From Vesta saturnalis (Eukaryota; Arthropoda; Insecta; Coleoptera; Lampyridae), in NCBI GenBank assembly GCA_036346205.1, contig JARFJB010001673.1, forward strand, positions 1,274,501 through 1,338,500: a DNA stretch of 64,000 nucleotides, written 5' to 3'. Under the pieces are notes generated by a model. It saw only the letters and a list, made by a program, of their open reading frames with translations, did not search any database and was not told where the DNA came from. This document shows, in pieces, positions 1-10,339 of the stretch (positions within the stretch are counted from its first letter, which is position 1; every line of letters begins with the position of its first letter). The position numbers were made by a program, and so were the translations under genes.

Positions 1-420
1 ATAGAGGCATACAGATGGCTAATAACAGTTGGATCGGCGTTCCTTATACGGAATAATTGTAAGGTGAAAATATTGTGGGAAAGGCGGATACCATTTCTAC
101 TGGTTGTGGAATCTCCAAATTAGGTATGGCGGGCATTAAAATCTCCTAAAGGATTGCATTGGGTAGCCCGGAGATGTAATCCAGTAGGTCAATGGAAAGA
201 TCTTCATCGGGGGATCATAATAACTAAAAAAGGTGACGGGAAGACGAAAGTGCACCGTTGCAGCAGCACATTCGGGATGTTGCGGGTACGGTAGAAGAAC
301 GTAAGGAGTGGTAGAAAATTTTCGATTATGATGGCGGTGTCTCGCGAACCATTGTGGGCGCAAATTAAAGGAACAATTTGTATGTGGTAAAATCAAGAGT
401 ACATCGGTTGTTGAGTTTAG
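1..420 (-). pseudogene. LINE ORF2 fragment, AP-endonuclease domain
   Basis: This is a decayed apurinic/apyrimidinic endonuclease domain of a non-LTR retrotransposon, the enzyme that nicks target DNA for target-primed reverse transcription. Read on the minus strand, positions ~148-126 give the signature GDFNARH. It is followed, after one stop codon, by a run matching the family pattern FGDS..SRNG..L, which continues to position 1. Upstream (about 230-150) a YYDPP-like segment fits the beta strand before the GDFN motif in these enzymes. Several frameshifts are needed to follow it. It is cut by the left window edge, so the reverse transcriptase domain would lie outside. It lies downstream of the ORF1 remnant at 715-915, the usual LINE order. 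The clade (I, R1 or Jockey type) is uncertain. Confidence 0.72.
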
Positions 421-714
421 TTTCCGTGATGGCCAGTATTTGTATTTTATTGGTAAAATACAAATAGGTTTTTAATGAGAGGGCACTTGCGACAGGCGTC
501 TCGCGCATTAACTATCCCTATTAATAGGTCCATTGTACTTAATATGTGGGATTAGGAGCGGATGTAGTGGGTGGAATTATTGATACCATTACCACTAGAG
601 TTGATCCAAGTACGGCGTCAGATGTAATCCCTGGACGTAATGTCGATAGCTTTCGCAATATCGGCCTTACGGTCAGGGAATAGTTGGATTAAGGAGAAGG
701 TAAGGGAGGCAATA

Positions 715-1123
715 AAATCGGAAATAGAGAGAAGTTAATTGGACTTGTCACCTTCTGTATCGGGTTTGGAAGGAGGGATAGGTTTGGAACGGCAGTATCT
801 ACCGAGATAGGGAGAATTGTACGTCGCGTGAAATCCATCGCAGTTTTTACACTTTGGTGTATTCAGGCGAGCAAAGGAAGCGGCTTTTTGGCTTTAACCA
901 CATGTGAGGCAGTGGATGGTGCTGGTAGGACATTCTCGGGATTGGGGTGGAAATATAGGAGTGTTTGGAAGGAAAGTGACAGCTTCGAATAAAGTGATGA
1001 GGCGTATGAAAGAGGTACGAACATTCGTATTTTGGATATAATTCGAATGGCTTTGGTCAATGCAGACGCACAGAACTGATGATGTATCGTGCGCTGCATC
1101 GTCTCTGGCAGGAACTTGCCCAT
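715..1123 (-). pseudogene. LINE ORF1 remnant with CCHC zinc knuckles
   Basis: This is a relic of the nucleic-acid-binding ORF1 (gag-like) protein of the same LINE. Minus-strand reading at 914-898 gives CLTCG, the first half of a CCHC knuckle. About 860-834 gives PKCKNCDGFHA, which matches the second or third knuckle of I/R1/Jockey ORF1 proteins (C-x2-C-x-G-x-H-A). A stop codon falls between the two. ORF1 proteins coat the element RNA. The stretch upstream to 1123 is open but shows no named motif. The spacing to the endonuclease at 148-126 is compatible with a short ORF1-ORF2 junction. Confidence 0.62.
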
Positions 1124-1970
1124 TTCGAGGAGGTTGGTTGTTTAATATTTTACCACGGTAGTTGGTGGGATTGGAAAATGGATTTCTGTGTGTTAAAGCG
1201 AGCAGAGATATTGCGGACGCAATTTCGGACGACGGGACTGTAGGGTGCGGTAGCGGAAGATTTCAGAGAGGTTGAAGCGGTATAGGAAGGTTTCGTTGCA
1301 CTGGAAGAAGGTATAGGTTATTGTGAGGTTGGGTATAATGGTTGGCCGGTGGGCGGGATATAGGATGAGGCTGTAGAGGACATGATGCCCTTTATAATTT
1401 GGAAGGGGATGGGTATGCAGCAGCTGCCGCAAAGTAAAGGAATAGGTAGTGGTGTCGGAGGTCTCGGAGGTAGGGAGGGTACTAAGGTAATCGTAGCCTG
1501 TAGGCTCGGCTTGCTATGTTTTACCATGACTGTTAGTACGGAATCGTAAAGTTTAGGGTCAGCAATTATGTTTTGAAAGAGCGGCCTCACACCTCGCCGT
1601 GTAAAGGCTTGGGAGTTAGATAGAAAGGAGCTTGGTTTTGTTAATAAGTTTAATAAACAACACATATTTTCCATATATTTTGATAAAGAGTATCTACACG
1701 CCTTCTCTTCTTACTATTGTTGTCCTGTGGTGGTTGTCCTTGGTGGTGCTCTTTTATGGATTCGGTCCTCGATGTATTCTGTCTTGCAAGTGTAGCTGGT
1801 CCAGACGTGTTCTGCGCTCTGCGTGTGTCTGGCCTGCTTCTGTTTGTTGCCGATGTTACATAGTGGTGTTTACTCCTGCGGTCGCAGATGTGTCTTATAT
1901 TATCTTGTCCTATGTGTGGCTAAGTTTTCTAGATGTACTGATGGTCTCCGGCTTCTTTCCATTTTAGATA
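1124..1970 (-). pseudogene. Probable 5' part of the same LINE
   Basis: The composition stays GC-richer than the rest of the window up to about 1970 and then drops abruptly to AT-rich DNA. On the minus strand there is an open stretch at 1674-1318 (proline-rich, 118 codons), and a charged reading begins near 1965 (MERSRRPSVHLENL...) with stops. I read this as the N-terminal ORF1 region or 5' UTR of the LINE because composition and strand agree. No conserved domain was recognised, so this is an inference. Confidence 0.4.
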
Positions 1971-2630
1971 CTTAACCGTTTATTATTTACGTTGCACGCT
2001 TTAGCAGTGACACAGCCTTTTTCGAAACGACGAAGTTCCCGAATATCTGAAGTTGATTATTGATGAAAGTGAAAGTTGATTCGTTGCTATATGCGCTTAC
2101 GATCCCCTCTGTTCAAAGATTTGATAAAGAGACAATACTGATGAGCTATTGTCACTTAATGAAGTCAAAGCAACTGAGCCCAAAATCAACATCCAGCAGT
2201 GACGATTTTGTATGATTGATTGCATTGTTGAGAGGACTAAAAAAAATAATAAAATTTTTACTTCTGCCTCGTTATAACTCATATAAGTCATCCAAGAGTT
2301 GAAAAAGGTGGGTTCCTCCAAAAACTGATAAATTTGCCTGGTTTCTTTTATCTTCTTGAAGCAAAAGCGTGGACTGAGATATATCAAGACATGATATTTA
2401 ATATTTTTGTTGGTACAAATCTGTTTATAGGTTAATAAAATACTTATGTTTTTTGGTTTTTTTAATGGTGTATTGTAAATTATACAATCCAAACGTTTAG
2501 ATAACACTTACAGTTTTCTTCGTCAGTAGTAATATCTATTAAAATTGTTAAAGATGTTGAAAACAATTTTGTTAAAGTTGAATTAATATTATATTAATAG
2601 CAGGCTGATGTTTATGTTTTAATACATATA
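1971..2630. other. AT-rich spacer, no gene recognised
   Basis: This stretch holds a 136-codon open stretch on the minus strand (2507-2097). It has no family resemblance I can name and is low-complexity in places. It could be a decayed coding segment. It ends at the TA that flanks the first mariner-like element. Confidence 0.5.
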
Positions 2631-2632
2631 TA

Positions 2633-2805
2633 CAGTATGTCCCCGGATCGACTTTGAAAGAGGGAAAATTTTCTTATTTTTGATTTCTCAGAAAATTTCA
2701 TTCTTGATGATTTGCCCTGCTTGTTTTCAAACCCCCGAAACATAAATTTCTTTCTATTTTACTCGTACGGTTCTCGAGATAATATCATTTTTCTTGAAAA
2801 ATTGG
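2633..2805 (+). repeat. MLE1 left terminal inverted repeat
   Basis: About 173 bp starting CAGTATGTCC, matched in inverted orientation by 4119-4288 with scattered substitutions and small indels. The match fades after the ATCATTTTTCTTGAAAAATT segment. Confidence 0.9.
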
Positions 2806-2932
2806 ACTTTGAATGTTTTTCCTAATTTTTAGAAGTAACTTTAGTAGGCGGATTTCATTTAAAAACACCACTGACAGAAATTGTCAAATGTGATAATTAT
2901 GTTGAACTGCAATTAATTCATGCCAATTTGAA

Positions 2933-3986
2933 TTGTATGCTATAATGTTGACTTTACAACAAAGAATTTATCTAATTCAATGCTACGGAACTGGGGTAGA
3001 GTGCTACCGAGTTGTTATCAGAAAATTCAACCAAAAATACCCGGAGGTTGCCATTTCGAATGCAGGAGCAAAAAACTTGGTAACTAAATTCCTTCAAACA
3101 GGCTCGGTTTTAAACCTAAAGAAGCCAAAGAAGTTGTTCGATGAAGAAGATGCTGCTACTGTTCTCGCAGTTCATTCCGCAACAGAAGTTCCAAGGTTGT
3201 CTTTAAGAAGGAGGGCACTACGAATTGGGATAGGTAAATCTCATTTACAAGGAATCTTCAAGGAGAACAAAATTTTACCATTTAAGCCGCAATTTAGGCA
3301 AACTTTAGAGAACGGTGATGAAGCCAAACGTCTGGATTTTTGTTTGGAAATGGGCAGTAGAGTTTTGGAAGATTCAAATTTTCATAAACGAATAATGTTC
3401 TCCGATGAATCGGACCTTTTCAACTAACGGAGTCGTTTCCTCCCAACATTGCCGTTACTGGAGTTGGACGAATCCAAACTTCCGAATTGCTAGTCGCAGA
3501 CAATGTTTGAAAAAAGTTAATGTGTGGTGTGCGGTTTCGTACCATGGAATTATTGGCCCATATTTTTTTGATCAAAATTTAAACCGTTATTCATATTTGG
3601 AAATGTTGCAAAATTTTTTAACTGATAAACTGAATGAATTGCAATTGAACTACCAAATTGAAATGTTCTTCCAGCACGATGGGTGCCCTGCTCATTATGC
3701 CGGTACTGTTCGCCAATGGCTCAATACAGAGTTCCGTGATAACTGGATAGGAAGAGATGGTCCCATTTTATGGCCGCCGAGAAGTCCTGATCTCACAATA
3801 ATGGACTTTTATCGTTTAAAACAAATTGTGTACAGTGAGCCATTAGACAATGATGAAGAGCAATTGAAAAATAGGATACGGGATGCTGTCCAGTCCCTTT
3901 CAATCGAAGAAATAAGGCGCAGTTTCAATGGATTCAGAGCTCGCATTGAAATCTGTGCGGAAAAAGGAGGAGCATTATTCGAATAG
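2933..3986 (+). pseudogene. MLE1 transposase (DD41D type), one frameshift
   Basis: This is the transposase of MLE1, a cut-and-paste DDE/D enzyme. Two overlapping reading frames (2933-3427 and 3405-3986) together cover a protein of about 345 residues, the usual length. The N-terminal half is a helix-turn-helix region that starts with a YAIMLTLQQRIYLIQCYG-type segment. It ends at FSDES, the first catalytic Asp. The second frame contains VWCAVSYHGIIGPYFF, then QHDGCPAHYA (second Asp) and WPPRSPDL...MDFY (third Asp). I count 41 residues between the second and third acids, the spacing of the rosa-like DD41D group. The single frame change near 3405-3425 would prevent translation. The frame extends to the family-typical GGALFE C-terminus, so the rest is well preserved. 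Confidence 0.9.
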
Positions 3987-4118
3987 AAAATTAATAGTTC
4001 AGTTTTTTGAGAATTTCATTTCATTTTACCATCAATTGTTAAATTTATTAATTAAAACTTGTGAGACCAATTTGATTTTCCTTTGAAACAAATCAATTTA
4101 CTTCAAAAATTACGAAAA

Positions 4119-4288
4119 GCTCAATTTTCAAGAAAATGATATTATCTCAAGAACCGTTTGAGTTAAATAGCAAGTAATTTGTGTTTCGGTGTTTGAAAAC
4201 AAGCAGGGCAAATCAGCAAGAATGAAATTTTCTGAGAAATCAAAAATAAGAGAATTTTCCTCTTTAAAGTCGATCCGGGGACATACTG
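4119..4288 (-). repeat. MLE1 right terminal inverted repeat
   Basis: Inverted partner of 2633-2805, ending GGACATACTG directly before the TA at 4289-4290. Confidence 0.9.
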
Positions 4289-4290
4289 TA

Positions 4291-5151
<861 letters not shown>

Positions 5152-6264
5152 CGGGGTAATTTTATTAACAGCTTCGATAACTGCATCACGTAATTCGTCC
5201 TCATTGTTATACGACTTTGAATAAACTTCGTTTTTAAATAGCCCACACAAAGAAATCAATGGGAGAGAGATCAGGAGCTCTGGCCGGCCATATTATTGGT
5301 CCCTGGTTTCCTATCCATCCATTAGGATATTCCATATTTAGGAAATCTGTAATAATATGGGCACTATGTGCAGGAGCCCCATCCTGTTGGAAAATCATAT
5401 TTTTACTGTAGCAAGAGGGAGCTCCATTATCCTTTCCGCTATTTGAGTTTGCAACAGGTTTAGATAGGTAGCAGAGGTCAAGTTCTCGTGATAAAAAAAA
5501 GGGCCAATAATATGGGTACCAACAATACCTAACCAGACATTAAATCCCCACTTCACCTGTTGCCGCGTTTCACGGTATAAATGCGGATTTTGGTCCGACC
5601 AATAGTGGGAATTTTTCCTATTAAATAGGCCACAATTTGTGAATCTGCTCTCATCAGACCACAAAATATCTTGGTAAAGTCTGGATTTTCATTACATCGT
5701 TGGATAAACCATTGACTAAATTCCATCCTTCTTACATGATCCCCTTCTCGCAGCCCTTGGACCGGTCTTTCACGATAAGGATGGTATTTATTACGTTTCA
5801 ATATTACTCCTGCTGTTGATCAGGCAACTCCTACGTTGCTTTCAATTTCACGTAAGGATGAGCGGGCATTTTCAACTACAGCTTGTAATACAAGATTTTC
5901 ATTGTTTTCATTACTATTTCTGTTTCTCTTTACCTTAATGAAACTACCATGATTTATTAAATTGTCACGTATGCCGCTAAACATGCTTCTTCCTGGTTGG
6001 CGTCTCTCAGGATAATTATGAAAATACATCCCCGCAGCTCTGTCACTATTTCTCCTACAGAGAATGAAACATTCTAACATATCGTATTTTCACTATTTGA
6101 AAACGAGTTCATTTTTGGCTTATAACAGAACGTCAAAATTAAATGACGTTTGTACAAACGTAACTAACTATGGTAATTCAATTGCTTATTAACATGTCAA
6201 AGGTGTCAGCGCCTATTATTCTCTTGCAATAATTGAATAGATGGTTGATTGGCAAAGGCCTAGT

Positions 6265-6366
6265 TTGATATAAATTTAATTGTGTAATTTGACACTTTCT
6301 CATTGGCAGATTATAAACATCTGATATATGGTTGAAAAGCATTTTTTATGAAGAATTAAAAAATGC
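6265..6366 (-). repeat. Remnant of the original MLE2 right TIR
   Basis: About 100 bp (ATATAAATTTAATTGTGTAA onward) that matches the inner part of the left TIR in inverted orientation. It stops abruptly at about 6366, in the middle of the TIR, where the sequence switches to transposase C-terminal DNA. Confidence 0.85.
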
Positions 6367-7064
6367 GAGATGATAAGGAACTCTTGTGATGCAGTGCTAA
6401 CTCGATGCAGATGGTGTTTGCAGGAGAATGAAGGTTTATTCGAGCATTTGATTAATTAATAGTAAAATTCAGTATAATATTAAATTTTATTTTTTGTTGT
6501 TTTTTGTCACTTTTATTATTATGATTTATGTTAATAATCAATAATATTGTTCTCAATAGTTAGTTTAATTTGTAGATTAATTTTCATTTAATTAAAATAC
6601 ATAATATGTCAAGGTTGCTTTGATATAAATTTAATTGTGTAATTTGACACTTTCTCATTGGCAGATTATAAACATATGATATATGGTTGAAAAGCATTTT
6701 TTATGAAGAATTCAAAAACGCAAAAATCCAATATGGCGTCCATAAGAAAATCGAAAGTTGCGTGCATTATCTCAAAATCTAGTAGGCCTAGATTTTTTTC
6801 AAAATCATTTTTGAAATCCTCGCTACCTGTTACCTCCATCCTGCAAAAATCGTGGAAGTATCTCTTGCAAGAAACAAGATATAGCGATTTTTAGAAAACG
6901 CATATTTTCAGTTATCACCCTGTGTCTAGTAAATGGAAGGATTTTTGACATGTAACCATAGTTACTTCTTGGGCATATAATGACGCAACTTTTCTCCATT
7001 TAACCATCTTCGTATCTCTAACGGTTTCCAATATCCCCATGCATTTCATCTTAAACTGGACACA

Positions 7065-7067
<3 letters not shown>
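6367..7067 (-). repeat. Inverted duplicate of the MLE2 left arm
   Basis: 701 bp that copies 4458-5151 in inverted orientation, beginning with GAGATGATAAGGAACTC of the transposase 3' end and ending with the complete terminus CACACTG. It supplies the functional-looking right end. Confidence 0.88.

Positions 7068-7111
<44 letters not shown>
7068..7111. repeat. (TA)n microsatellite between MLE2 and MLE3
   Basis: 44 bp of TA repeats that separate the end of MLE2 from the start of MLE3 without other DNA. Confidence 0.97.
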
Positions 7112-7114
<3 letters not shown>

Positions 7115-7233
7115 GGTGTCCCAATAGTGCGTATTCAGTCGATAGCTCCTTAGCCATTAAACTTAGAAGATAAGTTTAAACACGAAAGTTGTCTATTTTT
7201 ATAAGCTGCATAATCTAAAAATAGTTTGTTTTC

Positions 7234-7297
7234 TACAGGGTGTAATATAAAAGCGGTACAATATAGAACTTTTGATTTTTAAACAGAACACCCTATA
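7234..7297. repeat. Internal TIR-end motif pair inside the MLE3 TIR
   Basis: TACAGGGTG at 7234 and CACCCTATA ending at 7297 form a 64-bp foldback inside the long TIR, repeating the element's own terminal motif. Comparable pairs occur in MLE4 (14879-14943 and 15181-15262). Confidence 0.6.
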
Positions 7298-7826
7298 TAT
7301 TATTTTATTTTTCGATTCTCCTTATAATTTTACATCTTTTTTATAAGAATTACTTACATGCTAAATCTTACAGTTTTTGAGATATTTGCAAAGTTAACTA
7401 AAAACTGACATTTTTATGTAGTAATTCAAGTAGGCGTATCTCAGTTATTTTTAAAGATAAAAAAGATAATCTTTGGTATAGAATTTAGTCATACATGAGC
7501 TTACTTTAATCTATTGTCAAAATTGGATTTCAATATACAGAGTGATCACAAAAATTAATTCAATAATATAAATTTGAAAATGCTATATCTTCATTTTTTT
7601 AAATGGCATACCCTATATTTTTTTAATGCCTTGTCTTCATCTATTAATCGGTTTTCATTTCTATTAAATATGTTCTATACCTATCTCTAATAGTTTCGGA
7701 GATATTTAAGTTTGTTCAATTTATTTCGTTGATAACACTGAAGAAGAGTAACATTAGTCGGTCAAAGCATGCAATGAATACATAAGAAACTAAAAAACAT
7801 ATTAGCTGAAATTCAAACACTTAGAA

Positions 7827-8927
7827 TTATAATAAGTGTTCAATATGACCACCATTTTGTTGCTGGCAAACATGAAGTCTTTGAATAAACGACAAATTTA
7901 CTTTTCGTAACGTGGAAACATTTATATTTTGAATGACGTCTCTAATTCTTGCCTTCATATAATGTACAGTCGTTGGAGGGGTTTGGTAGACTTTTTCTTT
8001 AATCCAACCCCAAAGGAAAAAGTCCACCTTTGTCAAGTCAGGCGATTTTGCAGGGCAGGAGATCAACCCTCCTTTTCGAATCCATTTGTTTTGAAACTGG
8101 CCATCTAATTGCAGCCACATTTTTCTAAGGGTTTGTGAAGGTAAACCTTCAATAAAAGTTTCAAATTCGTTGCGCAAGAAGTTTAAAAATGAATCTTGAT
8201 TGACAGTGTTTTCAAAAAAATATGGTCCTATAATTCTTTCCCCAATAATTCCGGGCCAAACATTAAGTGACCAGCAGTGTTGATGATCAACAGGAATTAT
8301 AAATACTGAGAAAGTATCGTAATAATGGAAATTATGTCTATTAACGTATCCATTTTTGTGGAAAATAGCTTCATCAGTAAATAAGATCATGCTAAAATAG
8401 TTGGGTTTTTCTAAATTTTTATTTATGGCCCAATTGCAAAAGTTTAATCTATTAACGAAGTCATCCTCATCTAATTCTTGCGCAAGTTGGACATGGTATG
8501 GATGATATTTATATTTTTTTATAATTCTATTAACTGATGTTTTTGAAACTCCAACTTCTAATTCCAATTGTTGGCAAAAAACGTGAGGATTTTCAATCAC
8601 GGATTGAAGAACTAAATGTTCATTACCTTCGCTAATTGCGGTTCTTTCTCGTTCTAAATTGTCTTCGTAATGAATACTGCCTGTTTGCTCGAAACGCTCT
8701 TTCAATCTTGCAAATGCTGAAACTTGCGGGTATCGTGCATTTGGAAATTTTTGCTTATAAATTCGATGAGCTAAAAGACAATTTTTATCGCTTTCACCAA
8801 GGACGTAAATCATATTAACAAGTTCTTCTTTCGAAAAATTCTTTTTGTGATTTAGGAAGTAAGTATACAATACTACACAAATATTAGCACTGTTTGACAA
8901 GTTTGATTTCTTCATTTGTTCGTTCAT
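7827..8927 (-). CDS. MLE3 transposase, open frame with catalytic-core deletion
   Basis: Uninterrupted 366-codon frame for a mariner-like transposase. Residues ~31-145 form the helix-turn-helix DNA-binding half (FSKEELVNMIYVLGESDKNC, later LELEVGVSKTSVNRIIKKYK). The catalytic domain follows: LFTDEA (D185), LNVWPGIIGERIIGPYFF (~221-238), LQLDG (D275), CPAKSPDLTK.DFFLWGW (D302) and the C-terminal QQNGGHIEHLL. Only 26 residues separate D275 and D302, whereas the sibling elements here have 41. The segment that should follow LDG (APAHY...) is missing, an in-frame loss of about 15 codons. I therefore expect no catalysis, though DNA binding could survive. The start is the first Met. Met39 (MIYVLGES) is an alternative. 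Confidence 0.85.
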   Translation of the reverse strand: MNEQMKKSNLSNSANICVVLYTYFLNHKKNFSKEELVNMIYVLGESDKNCLLAHRIYKQKFPNARYPQVSAFARLKERFEQTGSIHYEDNLERERTAISEGNEHLVLQSVIENPHVFCQQLELEVGVSKTSVNRIIKKYKYHPYHVQLAQELDEDDFVNRLNFCNWAINKNLEKPNYFSMILFTDEAIFHKNGYVNRHNFHYYDTFSVFIIPVDHQHCWSLNVWPGIIGERIIGPYFFENTVNQDSFLNFLRNEFETFIEGLPSQTLRKMWLQLDGQFQNKWIRKGGLISCPAKSPDLTKVDFFLWGWIKEKVYQTPPTTVHYMKARIRDVIQNINVSTLRKVNLSFIQRLHVCQQQNGGHIEHLL

Positions 8928-9302
8928 CTTTTGATTAAATTGTTTAATTTTACGATGAATCGTTTAAAAACATCTCAAATATCTCTTAAAAATGGTGGTT
9001 TCGTACAATATTTCTTATAATTACAATTTATGTATTTCAATTAATATTTTTTAGTTTCTTATGTATCCACAGCTTGCTTTGACCGACTAATGTTACTCTT
9101 CATCAGTGTTATCGACGAAAAAAATTGAACAAACTTAAATATCTCCGAAACTATTGGAGATAGGTATAGAACATATTTAATAAAAATTAAAGCTGACTAA
9201 TAGACGAACACAAGGCATTAAAAAAATATAGGGTGTGCCATTTAAAAAAATGAAGATATAGCATTTTCAAATTTACGTTGTTGAATTCATTTTGTGATCA
9301 CC

Positions 9303-10037
9303 CGTTTATTCAAAGACTTTATGTTTGCCAGCAACAAAATGGTGGTCACATGGATCATTATTATAATTTTATGTGTTCGTATTTCAGTTAATATGTTTTT
9401 TAGTATCTTATGTATTCATAGCTTGCTTTGACCGACTAACTTTACTCTTCTTCGGTGTTATCAACGAAAAAAATTGAACAAACTTAAATATCTCCGAAAC
9501 TGTTAGAGATAGGTATAGAACATATTTAATAGAAATGAAAGCCGATTAATAGACGAAGACAAGGCATTTAAAAAGTGTGCATTTAAAAATGAAGATATAT
9601 TTTAAATTTATGTTATTGAATAATTTTTTGATCACTATGTATATTGAAATCAATTTTGACAATAGATTAAAGAAGCTCATGTATGAATAAATTCTATACC
9701 AAGGATTATTTTTATCTTTAAAAATAACGAGATACTCCTACTTGAATTACTACATAAAAAGTCAATTTTAGTTAACTTCAAATATCTCAAAAACTGTAAG
9801 ATTTACTTTAATAATTCTTATAAAAAGAGTAAAATTATAAGGAGAATCGAAAATAAAATAATATATAGTGTCTATTTAAATAAATTCTATATTGTCTTTT
9901 ATATTACACCCTGTAGAAAACAAATTATTTTTAGATTATGCAGCTTATAAAAAGAGACAACTTTCGTGTTTAAACTTATCTTCTAAGTTTAATGGCTAAG
10001 GAGCTATCGCCTGAATACGCACTATTGGGACACCCTG
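9303..10037 (-). repeat. Inverted duplicate of the MLE3 left arm
   Basis: About 735 bp equivalent in inverted orientation to 7112-7891. It starts in transposase coding DNA (GTTTATTCAAAGACTT... then the reading for CQQQNGGH) and runs out to the element end. The junction with the older TIR remnant lies at about 9300-9303, just after GTGATCACC. Confidence 0.85.
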
Positions 10038-10039
10038 TA

Positions 10040-10083
<44 letters not shown>
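10038..10083. repeat. (TA)n microsatellite right of MLE3
   Basis: TA repeats (one GTA interruption) that supply the right target TA of MLE3. Confidence 0.95.
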
Positions 10084-10087
<4 letters not shown>

Positions 10088-10127
10088 GGTACATGACGAC
10101 ATACAATTAAAGATAGTAAAAGTATAC

Positions 10128-10209
10128 TGGCCTCCAAAGATAAGTTGTTGAATGGATAAATGCTGTTTTGGGTTTATCATTACGGAATAAAAACATTTTT
10201 TGGAGGCCA
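10128..10209. repeat. Small foldback, 82 bp
   Basis: TGGCCTCCAAA at 10128-10138 is matched in inverted orientation by TTTGGAGGCCA at 10199-10209. Function unknown. It could be a chance hairpin or the ends of a very small foldback element. The rest of 10084-10317 shows nothing I recognise. Confidence 0.5.
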
Positions 10210-10339
10210 TTTTTATGAATTATGAAGATATGTTACTATATTGTCTTTACGCTTTTACTTGTTATGCTCATATTCAATTGCGTTTCTGTTTTATTTTCAT
10301 AATTGCAGCCTAAATGAAAATACGATAATACCTTAAGTT

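Larger units (their letters stand above)
2633..4288 (+). mobile_element. MLE1: mariner-like element, 1656 bp, TA target duplication
   Basis: Both ends are visible. The left end reads CAGTATGTCCCCGGATCGAC and the right end is its inverted copy, each flanked by TA (2631-2632, 4289-4290). The inverted repeats are unusually long, about 170 bp, with roughly 90 percent identity by eye. The transposase lies inside on the plus strand. The right end runs straight into a (TA)n microsatellite. The element belongs to the Tc1/mariner superfamily by its TA target, TIRs and transposase. Confidence 0.93.
7112..10037 (-). mobile_element. MLE3: mariner-like element, 2926 bp, with inverted 3' duplication
   Basis: The ends read CAGGGTGTCCCAATAGTGCG (left) and its inverted copy (right, ending CACCCTG), flanked by TA in (TA)n tracts. 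The transposase frame lies on the minus strand. The right half is rearranged like MLE2. 9050-9302 is the inner part of the original right TIR. 9303-10037 is an inverted copy of 7112-7891, which includes the last ~25 codons of the transposase. Confidence 0.9.

Noticed and set aside
1632..1967. 111-codon plus-strand frame
   Set aside because: Antisense shadow of the minus-strand LINE relic, cysteine- and valine-rich by base composition.
2097..2507. 136-codon minus-strand open stretch as a gene
   Set aside because: No motif, no start context and no relation to neighbours. Left as unassigned spacer.
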